Shown here: positions 45,056 to 53,491 of the stretch, piece by piece | Layout of the letters: every line of letters starts with the position of its first letter | Position numbering within the stretch: position 1 is the first letter of the stretch | Origin: Bradyrhizobium sp. LLZ17 | GTDB taxonomy: Bacteria; Pseudomonadota; Alphaproteobacteria; Rhizobiales; Xanthobacteraceae | Assembly (NCBI RefSeq): GCF_041200145.1 | Contig: NZ_CP165734.1 | Span: 4,278,001-4,342,000 of the forward strand | Direction of reading: 5' to 3' | DNA length: 64,000 bases | Translations under genes and position numbers: made by a program | The notes under the pieces: model-generated | Told to the model about the DNA's origin: nothing | The model's input: the letters and a program-made list of their open reading frames with translations, nothing else | Databases searched by the model: none

Positions 45056-46030
45056 ATGCGCATCTGCATTTTCGGCGCAGGCGCCGTCGGGAGCCATATC
45101 GCGGTGAGGCTGGCCCGTGCCGGCCATGAGGTCTCGTGCGTGATGCGGGGCGCGCATCTCGAAGCGGTGCGCGCGAACGGCCTGAAGCTGCGCGTCGGCG
45201 ATTCCGAGGTAGGCGCCAAGGTGAATGCCACCGGCGATCCGGCCCTGCTCGGACCGCAGGACGTGGTGATCAGCACGCTGAAAGCGACTGCGCTCCAGGG
45301 GCTGGTCGCCAGCCTCAAGCCGCTGCTCCAGGACGATACCGCGATCGTGTTCGCCCAGAACGGCATTCCCTGGTGGTACGGGATCGGACTGCCGCCGCGG
45401 CACCCGACCCCGCCCGACATCTCCTTCCTCGATCCGGGCGGACGGCTGCGCGCCTGCATCCCGAAAGAACGGATCGTCGGTGGCGTGGTGTTCTCGTCCA
45501 ACGAGGTGATCGCGCCGGGCGTGGTGCAAAACCTCACGCCCGATCGGAACCGCGTGCTGATCGGCGAATGCGACGACCGCAATTGCGAGCGGATTACGAA
45601 GCTCCGCAACATGTTGAACGACGCACGGCTGGACTCGCCGCCAGTTGCCGATATCCGCGAGGCGATCTGGTCAAAGCTGCTGACCAACATGTCGTTGTCG
45701 GTGCTGTGCCTGCTCACCGGCCAGACCGCGCGCGGCGTGCGCGACGACCCCGCCTTTACCGAAGTGATTCCGCGCATGCTGAACGAGGCCAACGACATCG
45801 CGCAGCACTTCATTCCCGAGGTCAAGCGCGTCACCCGCAGCGGCCCCGCCCCCAACCACAAGCCATCGCTGCTGCAGGACTACGAGCTCGGCCGCGCCAT
45901 GGAGATCGACGTGCTGGTGAAGGCGCCCGCCGCCTTCGCGCGCACTGCCTGCCTCTCGACGCCGACGCTGGACCTGATCGCCGCGCTCGCGATCCAGAAG
46001 GCGCGCGACAAGGGGCTTTACTCCGCCTGA
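45056..46030 (+). CDS. Ketopantoate reductase-like 2-dehydropantoate 2-reductase (ApbA/PanE family)
   Basis: A 324-residue NADPH-dependent reductase. The nucleotide site GAGAVG is at residues 7-12, AQNGIPWWYGIG near 99-110, and the C-terminal helical domain carries the family lysine (SKLLTNMSLSVLCLLTGQT) and KPSLLQDYELGRAMEIDVLV. PanE makes pantoate for coenzyme A. However, Bradyrhizobium has several PanE-like paralogues of unknown substrate, so panE is not assigned. An upstream in-frame extension (from 44870) has no family sequence; the ATG at 45056 is used. Confidence 0.85.
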   Translation: MRICIFGAGAVGSHIAVRLARAGHEVSCVMRGAHLEAVRANGLKLRVGDSEVGAKVNATGDPALLGPQDVVISTLKATALQGLVASLKPLLQDDTAIVFAQNGIPWWYGIGLPPRHPTPPDISFLDPGGRLRACIPKERIVGGVVFSSNEVIAPGVVQNLTPDRNRVLIGECDDRNCERITKLRNMLNDARLDSPPVADIREAIWSKLLTNMSLSVLCLLTGQTARGVRDDPAFTEVIPRMLNEANDIAQHFIPEVKRVTRSGPAPNHKPSLLQDYELGRAMEIDVLVKAPAAFARTACLSTPTLDLIAALAIQKARDKGLYSA

Positions 46031-46032
46031 AT

Positions 46033-46710
46033 TCAGGCGAGCGCGTCGATCCACGCCGCGAGCGTATCGAGCACCTCGGTCAGCGCTTCTTCATTGGTGC
46101 GGCCGGACTTTTTCAGCACCGCGAAGGAGTGATCGCCGCCTTCGATCTCATGCAGCGTCGCCTTCGCCCCGAGCGCAGTGACCACGGGCTTGAGAAGACC
46201 GAGGTCGGCGAGCTTGTCGCGCGTGCCTTGCAGGAACAGCATGGGAATTGCGATGCCGGCGAGGTGCTCGGCGCGCTCACTCGATGGCTTGTTGTCGGCA
46301 TGCAGGGGAAAACCGAGGAAGGCGAGCCCTTTGACATCAGGCAGCGGGGCCTTGGACTGGGCCTGCGACGTCATTCGCCCGCCGAACGATTTTCCACCCG
46401 CGACGAGCTTGAGCCCGGGACACAGCCGCGCCGCCTCCTCGACTGCCGCGCGGATGGTGGCGTGCGCGACCGCCGGCTGGTCGGGGCGCCCTTGTTTCCT
46501 CTCCATGTAGGGAAAATTGAAGCGGAACGCGGCGATGCCGCGCTCCGCGAGCCCCTCCGCGACCTCGTTCATGAACGAATGCCGCATATCGGCGCCGGCG
46601 CCATGCGCCAGAACGTAGCAGGCCCCCGCATGCTCCGGCCGCGTCAGCATCGCCGAGACCGTGCCGATGCGCGCGATGTCGAGCTTGAGCTCTGTTGCCT
46701 TGGTCCTCAT
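46033..46710 (-). CDS. Alpha/beta hydrolase (KANL3/Tex30 type)
   Basis: A 225-residue serine hydrolase. The oxyanion region LAHGAGADMRHSFM, the nucleophile elbow GGKSFGGRM (Ser near residue 109), a late acid in LFLQGTRDKLADL and the histidine in IEGGDHSFAVLKKSG complete the triad. The family is related to dienelactone hydrolases; substrate unknown. It lies downstream of the TetR gene on the same strand (25-bp gap) and ends convergent with the reductase gene, 3 bp away. Confidence 0.82.
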   Translation of the reverse strand: MRTKATELKLDIARIGTVSAMLTRPEHAGACYVLAHGAGADMRHSFMNEVAEGLAERGIAAFRFNFPYMERKQGRPDQPAVAHATIRAAVEEAARLCPGLKLVAGGKSFGGRMTSQAQSKAPLPDVKGLAFLGFPLHADNKPSSERAEHLAGIAIPMLFLQGTRDKLADLGLLKPVVTALGAKATLHEIEGGDHSFAVLKKSGRTNEEALTEVLDTLAAWIDALA

Positions 46711-46735
46711 GACGCGTTCAACCCTCGATCGGCAC

Positions 46736-47389
46736 TTAGCGGCGCGCCCCACTTGCGGGCCAGAGATAATTCAGAACGCGACCAAGCGTCGTCATGATCT
46801 CGCGATGTCCGGCCTCGCTGCCGACCGAGCCGAATTTCTCCTCCAGCGCCAGCTTGGCAAAGCCGTGGACAGTCGACCAGGCCGCCGCCGCCGCAATCTT
46901 CGCCTCTTTCGGCGTCCCGCCGACGAGCTCGGCGATAATGATCTCGAACTCGCGGCCGGCCGCCCTGCTCGCCTGCGTCAGACGCGAGTCGTCGGCGACG
47001 AGGCGCTTGTTGGCAAACATCATCTGGAATCGGCCGGGATGCTTGAGCGCGAATTCGACATAGGCAAGCCCCTGGGCCTGAAGCTTTTCGCGCGCTCCCT
47101 GCTTGCGGGACGCAGCATCGCGCAGCGCGCCGGCCAGTGCATCATAACCGCGGATCGCCACCTCGGTCAGCAGGCCCTGCGCATTGCCGAAGTGGTGCGA
47201 CGGTGCGGCCGGAGACACACCGGCGCGGCGAGCGGCCTCGCGCAGGGTAAAAGCTTCGGCGCCGTGCTCGGCCAAAATGGCCTCGCTCGCTGCGATCAGA
47301 GCCTCCTGAAGCTCTCCGTGATGATAGCCGGGTTCGGGCCGGGGAGCCCGGTGGCTCGGCGCGGCGCGCGGCGTTTTCGATTTCGTCAT
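46736..47389 (-). CDS. TetR/AcrR-family transcriptional regulator
   Basis: A 217-residue repressor. The HTH (GAEAFTLREAARRAGVSPAAPSHHFGNAQGLL, about 43-74) is followed by a helical ligand domain of the WHG type (RFQMMFANKRLV..., AAAAWSTVHGFAKLAL). The opening has a basic, proline-rich tail. It is divergent from the SDR and acyl-CoA dehydrogenase genes with a 73-bp spacer, and co-directional with a hydrolase. Control of the fatty-acid-type genes to its right is inferred. Confidence 0.88.
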   Translation of the reverse strand: MTKSKTPRAAPSHRAPRPEPGYHHGELQEALIAASEAILAEHGAEAFTLREAARRAGVSPAAPSHHFGNAQGLLTEVAIRGYDALAGALRDAASRKQGAREKLQAQGLAYVEFALKHPGRFQMMFANKRLVADDSRLTQASRAAGREFEIIIAELVGGTPKEAKIAAAAAWSTVHGFAKLALEEKFGSVGSEAGHREIMTTLGRVLNYLWPASGARR

Positions 47390-47395
47390 GCTAAC

Positions 47396-47424
47396 TTGAC
47401 ATTGTTCAGATTACAGACTACCTA
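47396..47424 (+). promoter_or_regulatory. Sigma-70-like promoter for the SDR gene
   Basis: TTGACA (47396-47401), a 17-bp spacer and TACCTA (47419-47424) lie 38 bp upstream of the SDR start. The related but imperfect CAGATTACAG and TTTAGATTGG around it could be the TetR operator. Confidence 0.45.
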
Positions 47425-47462
47425 TCTTAACACCGTTTAGATTGGTCAGCCGGGAGTTCGAA

Positions 47463-48406
47463 ATGACCGAAATGCAGCATAGCACCGCAAGTTCGCGCGT
47501 AAAGCGGCGTCATCTGGTGGCCGGCGCCGCGCTGGGCATGCTGGCGAGCACCGTCGGCGGCCTGGCCGGCGGCATCGCGCTCGGCCAGAGCGCGGCGCTG
47601 CCGCAGCAGAAGCCGAGCGGCAGGCGCCGCTTCGACGACAAGACCGTCATCGTGACCGGCGGCACTTCCGGCATCGGCCGCGCCGCCGCATTGATGTTCG
47701 CCGCCGAAGGCGGCAAGGTCGTGTTCTGTGGACGCAATGTCGAGCGCGGAACGCGGGTTGAGGACGAGATCAAGGCGGGCGGCGGCAACGCAACGTTCGT
47801 CCGCGCCGATGTCCGCAACGAGGCCGAGGTCAAGGCCTTGGTCGATAAAACGATCGATCTTCACGGCCGCCTCGATGTCGCTTTCAACAATGCCGGCATC
47901 TCGATCGAAAAGCCGCTGCACCAGTACAGCGCGGCCGAATTCGACGATGTGATCAATACCGACCTGCGCGGTGTGTTCCTCTCGATGAAGTACCAGATTC
48001 CGCACATGCTGCGGACGGGTGGATCGATCGTGGTGACGTCGTCATCCAACGCCATCGCCACCACGGCGAACCGTTCGGCCTATTCCGCCGCCAAGCGCGG
48101 GCTTGTCGGCATGGTTCAGGCCGCAGCACTCGAATATGCCCAATACGGGATCCGCATCAATACGCTGATTCCTGGCACCACGGATACGCCCTTCATCCGA
48201 CGGCTCGCCGGCATGGAAAACCTGCCCGATGCCGCCTGGCACGTCGCCATCGCGCAATGGGCCAAATCCCATGTACCGGGAATGCAGCGCGTGGCGACGG
48301 CGGAGGAGATCGCAGCCTTCGCACTCGTGCTCGCCTCGGACGATCATCCCTACACGACGGGGGCCAGTTCGTCGTCGACGGCGGCAAGACCGCGCAGGCG
48401 GGATAG
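47463..48406 (+). pseudogene. Short-chain dehydrogenase/reductase with Tat-like leader, frameshifted
   Basis: An SDR of about 314 residues after repair. The N-terminus carries KRRHLVAGAALGMLASTVGG, a twin-arginine-like signal followed by a hydrophobic stretch. Then the Rossmann motif TGGTSGIG (65-72), NNAG (FNNAGISIEKPL) and the catalytic YSAAKRG are present. The frame breaks at about 48358-48366, inside TTGAQFVVDGGKTAQAG; the proper stop TAG is at 48404-48406 after restoring one base. Without it, translation continues in frame into the next gene. Tat export would place this NAD(P) enzyme in the periplasm, which is unusual. Substrate unknown. Confidence 0.78.
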
Positions 48407-48539
48407 GGCATCCGCCGACGCAGCCTCAAGACACGATCTTTGGCAGCTCCGGTCGGCGTCGCAACACGACGGGCTTGCGCCCGCGTCTCGCCTTGTGGCA
48501 CGGCTGAGCGGACACATCGCCAGCACGATCGAGGCCGCC

Positions 48540-49685
48540 ATGTCCTACCGCTCCTCCTGGATGACTGAAGAGCTCGATGTCTTTCGCGACCAGTTCCGGA
48601 AATATCTCGCCAAGGACCTGGCCCCGCACGCCGAAAAATGGCGCGAGCAGAAGATGGTCGAGCGCTTTGCATGGCGCGGGCTCGGCGAGATGGGCGCGCT
48701 GCTCGCAAGCGTACCGGAGGAATATGGCGGCCTGGGCGCGAGCTTCGCTTATGACGCCGCGGTGCTGGAAGATCTCGAAAGCACGGTGCCGGAACTGACG
48801 ACCGGCGTTTCCGTGCACAGCGCCATCGTTGCCCATTACATCCTCAACTACGGCTCGGAGGAACAGAGGAAGCGCTGGCTGCCGAAGATGGCGTCGGGCG
48901 AGATGATCGGTGCCATCGCCATGACCGAGCCCGGCACAGGCTCTGACCTTCAGGCCGTGAAGACCACGGCAAAAAAGCAGGGTAACTCCTACGTCATCAA
49001 CGGCCAAAAGACGTTCATCACCAACGGCCAGGCCGCCGATCTCGTCGTCGTGGTGGCGCGGACGGGCGAGGTCGGCGCTAAGGGCATTTCGCTGATCGTG
49101 GTCGAGACCGCGGGCGCGGACGGCTACAAGCGCGGGCGCAACCTCGACAAGATCGGCCTGCATGCCTCCGACACGTCGGAGCTGTTCTTCGACAATGTCA
49201 CGGTGCCGCCGGACAATCTGCTCGGCGGCGAGGAAGGCCAGGGTTTTGTCCAGCTGATGCAGCAATTGCCGCAGGAGCGGCTGGCGCTCGCGGTCGGCGC
49301 CGTCGCCTCGATGGAGCGCGCGGTCAAGCTCACCACCGAATACACCAAGGAGCGCAAGGCGTTCGGCAAGCCGCTGATGGATTTCCAGAACACCGCCTTC
49401 ACGCTCGCGGAACGCAAGACCGAGGCCATGATCGCGCGCGTCTTCGTCGACTGGTGCATCGAGCGACTGATCGCCAAGGACCTCGACACCGTCACGGCGT
49501 CGATGGCGAAATACTGGTGCTCGGACAAGCAGGTCCAGACCGCCGACGAATGCCTGCAGCTGTTCGGCGGCTACGGCTACATGCAGGAATATCCGATCTC
49601 GCGCATCTTCATCGATTCCCGCATCCAGAAGATCTACGGCGGCACCAACGAGATCATGAAGCTGCTGATTGCAAGATCGCTATAG
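48540..49685 (+). CDS. Acyl-CoA dehydrogenase
   Basis: A 381-residue FAD enzyme that introduces an alpha,beta double bond into acyl-CoA and passes electrons to ETF. Family signatures are AMTEPGTGSDLQAVKTTA (about 119-136), KTFITNGQAADLVVVVAR, KERKAFGKPLMDFQ and the C-terminal LQLFGGYGYMQEYPISRIF with IYGGTNEIMKLLI, where the catalytic Glu lies. The ATG at 48540 (MSYRSSWMTEELDVFRDQFR) is the family start. Sequence 5' of it belongs to the broken SDR gene in the same frame and should not be joined. Confidence 0.9.
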   Translation: MSYRSSWMTEELDVFRDQFRKYLAKDLAPHAEKWREQKMVERFAWRGLGEMGALLASVPEEYGGLGASFAYDAAVLEDLESTVPELTTGVSVHSAIVAHYILNYGSEEQRKRWLPKMASGEMIGAIAMTEPGTGSDLQAVKTTAKKQGNSYVINGQKTFITNGQAADLVVVVARTGEVGAKGISLIVVETAGADGYKRGRNLDKIGLHASDTSELFFDNVTVPPDNLLGGEEGQGFVQLMQQLPQERLALAVGAVASMERAVKLTTEYTKERKAFGKPLMDFQNTAFTLAERKTEAMIARVFVDWCIERLIAKDLDTVTASMAKYWCSDKQVQTADECLQLFGGYGYMQEYPISRIFIDSRIQKIYGGTNEIMKLLIARSL

Positions 49686-49688
49686 TCG

Positions 49689-49772
49689 CTATCTCATCCG
49701 CTTGTCGGTAGCGAGGAAATCGACGAACGTCCTCACCTTGGCGGAAAGATATTTGCGACTCGGACAGACCGA
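49689..49772 (-). pseudogene. Remnant of a LysR-type regulator C-terminus
   Basis: About 27 codons read VCPSRKYLSAKVRTFVDFLA and end in an ordinary stop. This is the usual C-terminal tail of a LysR regulator (P-x-R-x-LSAKVR-x-FVDFLA). Nothing LysR-like precedes it; a family F palindrome follows directly. The rest of the gene has been lost, probably by a rearrangement at the repeat. Confidence 0.55.
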
Positions 49773-49800
49773 CTGAGCCGATTCTTTTGAGCGCGCGCCT

Positions 49801-49932
49801 CGTCCTTCGAGACGACCGCTCCGCGGTCTCCTCAGGATGAGGCTAAGGGGCATCGGCGCCCGCTGAAAACTTTGACCGCGCACTCCGCCCTCATCCTGAG
49901 GAGCCCGCCAAAGCGGGCGTCTCGAAGGATAG
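49801..49932. repeat. Palindromic intergenic repeat, family F
   Basis: CGTCCTTCGAGACGACCGCT with CTCCTCAGGATGAGG on the left, and CCTCATCCTGAGGAGCCCGC with GGGCGTCTCGAAGGATAGG on the right. The outer and inner arms pair over most of their length. The family is familiar from Bradyrhizobium spacers. Confidence 0.8.
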
Positions 49933-50014
49933 GCCGCGGGGAGCCCGCTCTTAAATGCGGTCGCCCTGCTGCAAGCGGGAAGAGGCGAAATTCGGCCGAC
50001 GCGTTGCGCTCCAC

Positions 50015-51271
50015 CTAATTCGGATGCCACCAGCGGCCGCCGACGACGACGCCTTCGGAGACGATCTTGCGGTCGCCGATCAGGTGCTCGCCGACCACGT
50101 CCTCATAGTCGAACTGGCCTTCCCTCACCGAGATCAGCGTGGCATCGCCGACGCTGCCGGGCTTGAGGCTGCCGAGCTCGGGCCGCCGCAGTGCCATGGC
50201 GGCGTTGACGGTCGAGCTTGCGATTACATCCGACAGCGGCATGCCCATGCACAGAAATTTCGACAGCGTCGTGACCTGGTCGAAGGCCGGGCCGTCGATG
50301 CAGAGCTGATGGATGTCCGACGAGATGGTGTCCGGATAGAAGCCGTTGGCGAGCATCGCGCGCGCGGTCTTGAAAGCGAACGAGCCCTTGCCGTGACCGA
50401 TATCGAACAGCACGCCGCGCTCGCGCGCGTCCAGCACCGCCCTCTTCACCGTGCCTTGCGCGGTCGCCGGCGTGTTCGGGAACGGCCGGAACGCGTGGGT
50501 CAGCACGTCGCCGGGACGCAGGCGCGCCAGCACCTCCTCGTAGCTCGGCGGCGGATGGTCGATATGCGCCATCAGGGGCATGCCGACCTCGTCTGCGACC
50601 TGGAGCGCGATGTCGAGCGGCACCGTCCCCGACGTGCCCGAGGCATGCAGGCCGACGCGCACCTTGATGCCGACGATGAGGTCGCGATTGGCATCCGCGA
50701 CCTTGGCCGCCTCGATCGGATTCATCAGCCGCAATTCCTCGCTCTCGCCGACCATGACCCGGTGCGAGAAGCCGAAGATGCCGGCATGCGAGACGTGCAG
50801 ATAAGCGAGGATGCGGACCTGACTCGGCTCGATCACATGCTTGCGGAAGCCTGCGAAATTGCCGGGGCCGGCACTGCCGGTGTCGACTGAGGTGGTGACG
50901 CCGGAGTTGCGGCAGAATTCCTCGGCATCAATGCCGAGCGAGGTGCCGCCCCAATAGACGTGGGTGTGAAGGTCGATCAGCCCGGGGGTGACGATGTAGC
51001 TGGAAACGTCGCGCACCTCGGTGCCCGGATCCGCCTTGAGCCCGCCGCCGACCGCAGCGACCTTGCCGCCGGTAAAGGCGACATCTGTCACGGCATCGAG
51101 CCTCTGGGACGGATCGACCACACGGCCGCCGCGCAGGATCAAGTCGAAGGCATTGTCGTCTCCGGATCGGGCAGTGAGGCGCGGCCGACATGTCGGCGAG
51201 GCTAGGAGGGAGTTTCCCGATTCTAGCAACTTTTGCGTGGTGGAGCGTGGGAAAGAAGGGCGATGGCCCAT
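50015..51271 (-). CDS. Amidohydrolase/deacetylase-family metallohydrolase
   Basis: About 400 residues of a metal-dependent hydrolase. LILRGGRVVDPSQRLD, the metal motif VTPGLIDLHTHVYWG (HxH), IKVRVGLHASGT, MAHIDHPPPSYEE, DIGHGKGSFAFKTA and TISSDIHQL (final Asp) give the whole active site. The set fits the amidohydrolase/deacetylase subgroup, which includes dihydroorotase-like and N-acyl-amino-acid deacetylases; substrate unknown. The start is uncertain: the family opening DNAFDLILRG has no good start codon nearby in frame. The longest form begins at 51271, while an ATG at 51191 is in another frame. It borders the tRNA fragment at 51279. Confidence 0.82.
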   Translation of the reverse strand: MGHRPSFPRSTTQKLLESGNSLLASPTCRPRLTARSGDDNAFDLILRGGRVVDPSQRLDAVTDVAFTGGKVAAVGGGLKADPGTEVRDVSSYIVTPGLIDLHTHVYWGGTSLGIDAEEFCRNSGVTTSVDTGSAGPGNFAGFRKHVIEPSQVRILAYLHVSHAGIFGFSHRVMVGESEELRLMNPIEAAKVADANRDLIVGIKVRVGLHASGTSGTVPLDIALQVADEVGMPLMAHIDHPPPSYEEVLARLRPGDVLTHAFRPFPNTPATAQGTVKRAVLDARERGVLFDIGHGKGSFAFKTARAMLANGFYPDTISSDIHQLCIDGPAFDQVTTLSKFLCMGMPLSDVIASSTVNAAMALRRPELGSLKPGSVGDATLISVREGQFDYEDVVGEHLIGDRKIVSEGVVVGGRWWHPN

Positions 51272-51278
51272 GACAAAA

Positions 51279-51325
51279 TGGCGATCCCGGGAAGACTCGA
51301 ACTTCCGACCTACGGTTTAGGAAAC
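51279..51325 (-). other. 3' fragment of tRNA-Arg(CCT): integration attachment site
   Basis: On the minus strand this reads GTTTCCTAAACCGTAGGTCG, then a complete T-arm (GGAAGTTCGAGTCTTCCC) and an acceptor end GGGATCGCCA. It is the anticodon loop with CCT through the CCA of a tRNA-Arg. The D-arm and 5' acceptor strand are absent from the sequence to its right. This is what remains when an element inserts into the 3' half of a tRNA gene. An integrase gene begins 179 bp away, on the island side. Confidence 0.7.
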
Positions 51326-51503
51326 AGCCATTTCAGCGCAACACTGGCTAACTCAAACAAACAAAGCGCTACCCGGAAAACGACAAAACCCATTGTTTTT
51401 TTGGCTTTTTTTGTCCATTTGGGTTAAGTTACAAACACAGGCTAACAGAACATAACTGCCCGTTTTTGTTACCCAGACGTTACCCTGCTGAGGACCGTTA
51501 GCG

Positions 51504-52873
51504 ATGGCCAAGACGTTAACGGCAGCCGCCGTGAAGAACTATCGCCCCGGCAAAAAACGCCGCGAAATACCTGATGGTGGCTGCCCGGGTTTGCATCTCG
51601 TCGTGCAGCCCAGCGGAGCCAAATCTTGGGCCTTGCGCTATCGTCGACCAGACAAGCGCACAGCAAAATTGGTGTTGGGTTCAGTGTTCGAACGGGACGG
51701 TCAAGAGCGCGATAATAAACTGGAAGAGCCCGATACCAAACCGGTGATAGGCGGCCATCTTACTCTCGCCGCCGCGCACCTCCTGGTAGCAGAGCTGCGC
51801 CACCAAATAGCACAGGGTCGTGACCCCGGCGCTGCATACCTGGTTGACCGAGAACGGCGTCGCGCTGCCACTCTCGATCGCGCGGCCAATACTTCAGTGC
51901 AGCTGCGAGAGATTTTGTTGAACAATACGCGAGCAAGAAGACCCGCCGCTGGGAAGAACAAGCGCGGCTCCTCGGTATTCGACCTAAGGACCTGACATTA
52001 ATTCCAAAAGGCCTCGCAGATCGATGGAACAAGCGGCCAATAGCCGAAATCGACGGCCACGATATTTACGGGGTGGTCGATGAGACGCGCCGGAATGGAG
52101 CACCCGGCTTAGCCCGGCGGAGTGATGGACTGACTGAAGCACGGGCACGCGCCATGTTAAGTTGCCTGTCTCGAATGTTCAGGTGGCTCGTGCAGCACCG
52201 TAGGATCAGCCTTAATCCATGCACCGGCGTCCACCGGCCCGACACGCCGAGAGCGCGTGACCGCGTGCTGACTGACGCCGAAATCGCCAAGTTCTGGTCG
52301 GCTGCTAGCGCCGAGCGTGCGGAATTCGGCGCACTCGTTAAGCTCCTACTGCTGACCGGCTGCAGACTCAATGAGGTCGCTGGGATGACATCGGGCGAGC
52401 TAAGCGACGATCGCATGACTTGGAGTATCCCAGGCGCGCGTACCAAGAACGGGCGACCACATTTGGTTCCTCTAGCGCCACTTGCGCAGCAAATTCTGGG
52501 TAACGTGAGAGAGACTGACACTGCTGCGGGGCAGAGTTACATCTTCTCGACCACGGACGGAATCTCCCACGTGAGTGGCTGGTCAAAGATTAAAGCTCGC
52601 ATGGACGACAGAATGAAGATCCCACATTGGCGTCTGCATGATTTACGGCGAACCGCCGCGACTGGTATGGCGGAAATTGGTATTGCACCGCACATTGTCG
52701 AAGCAGCGCTAAACCATATTAGCGGAGCTAAGGCAGGCGTGGCCGGCGTCTACAACCGTGCACAATACAGCGCCGAAAAGAAAGCGGCCCTGGCGCGATG
52801 GGCGCAACATGTTTCGGGCGTCATCGACGGCGGCGTGGCAAACGTGGTGCCCCTAGGGAACAGGCGGCGATGA
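51504..52873 (+). pseudogene. P4-type tyrosine site-specific integrase, frameshifted
   Basis: About 456 residues after repair. The N-terminal DUF4102-like domain (MAKTLTAAAVKNYRPGKKRR, GLHLVVQPSGAKSWALRYRR) is followed by a core-binding domain (DFVEQYARKKTRRWEEQARL) and the catalytic domain. That domain has the first Arg in LLLTGCRLNEVAGM, the HxxR box HDLRRTAATGMAEIG, a His in EAALNHISG and the Tyr of GVYNRAQYS. The frame changes at about 51890-51896; restoring one T gives NTFSAAARDFVEQYA. It inserts or excises the island at the neighbouring tRNA fragment. If the break is real, the island is frozen. Confidence 0.85.
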
Positions 52874-53418
52874 ACGCGAGTGCACCAGCATTATTTCGGC
52901 TGGCTCCCAACACAAGCGAGCGCCAGAAGTGTGCTTGGGAAGAACATATGCGGCTTTGGCTGCATGATCAGATCTCCGAACAGCTATACAAGTCGTTCTC
53001 CCAGAAAATCCATTATGACAACAAAACTAATGAATTTATAGTGTCGGAAGAATGGGCCATTTGGCTAGCGCGGACCGGCGATCCCAGCGAGCTGCGGAAA
53101 CTGTATCCGCAGCTTGCAGATCTCATTTTCTCGCCCAAGCAGCCACAGAGATACCAGCGCCCGAAATTTGATGCAGCCAAGGCGAGCGTTGATTTTGCGC
53201 GGCGCATTCGGGCGCTTTGGGGCAAGCAGTACGGCAAGGTAAAGCGAACACGTGATGAGAGCCAGGCCGGTATAAGTGCCGAACACTTCGCTGTCGACAT
53301 CTGCAAGATGTTGTTTCCAGAGAAATCAGTACACTTAACCATCGAAGCAGTGCTAGCCGCCGCCAAGCCAAGCGGCAAGCACAAGCCGGGACGGAAAAGA
53401 ATTCTACGCGCCAGATAG
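52870..53418 (+). CDS. Hypothetical island protein
   Basis: A 182-residue protein with no recognised family. It is charged, with a helical N-terminal part (KCAWEEHMRLWLHDQISEQL) and a lysine/arginine-rich C-terminus (KPSGKHKPGRKRILRAR) suggesting nucleic-acid contact. Its start overlaps the integrase stop by 4 bp (ATGA), so the two are co-translated; in many islands a small protein in this position helps excision or regulation. This is position-based inference only. Codon use is less GC-biased than in the chromosome. Confidence 0.55.
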   Translation: MNASAPALFRLAPNTSERQKCAWEEHMRLWLHDQISEQLYKSFSQKIHYDNKTNEFIVSEEWAIWLARTGDPSELRKLYPQLADLIFSPKQPQRYQRPKFDAAKASVDFARRIRALWGKQYGKVKRTRDESQAGISAEHFAVDICKMLFPEKSVHLTIEAVLAAAKPSGKHKPGRKRILRAR

Positions 53419-53491
53419 CAGGAGTCGCGCGGTAGTTTGCTGGGCACCCAATTGCCATTGTTTGGCACCGTTAACAACCGGTCCAAACACC

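Noticed and set aside
47442..49685. A single 747-residue SDR-acyl-CoA dehydrogenase fusion protein
   Set aside because: The SDR C-terminus continues in another frame to a normal stop; the join arises from one missing base.
51279..51360. A complete tRNA gene
   Set aside because: No D-arm and no 5' acceptor strand pairing with the 3' end can be found; only the 3' part is present.
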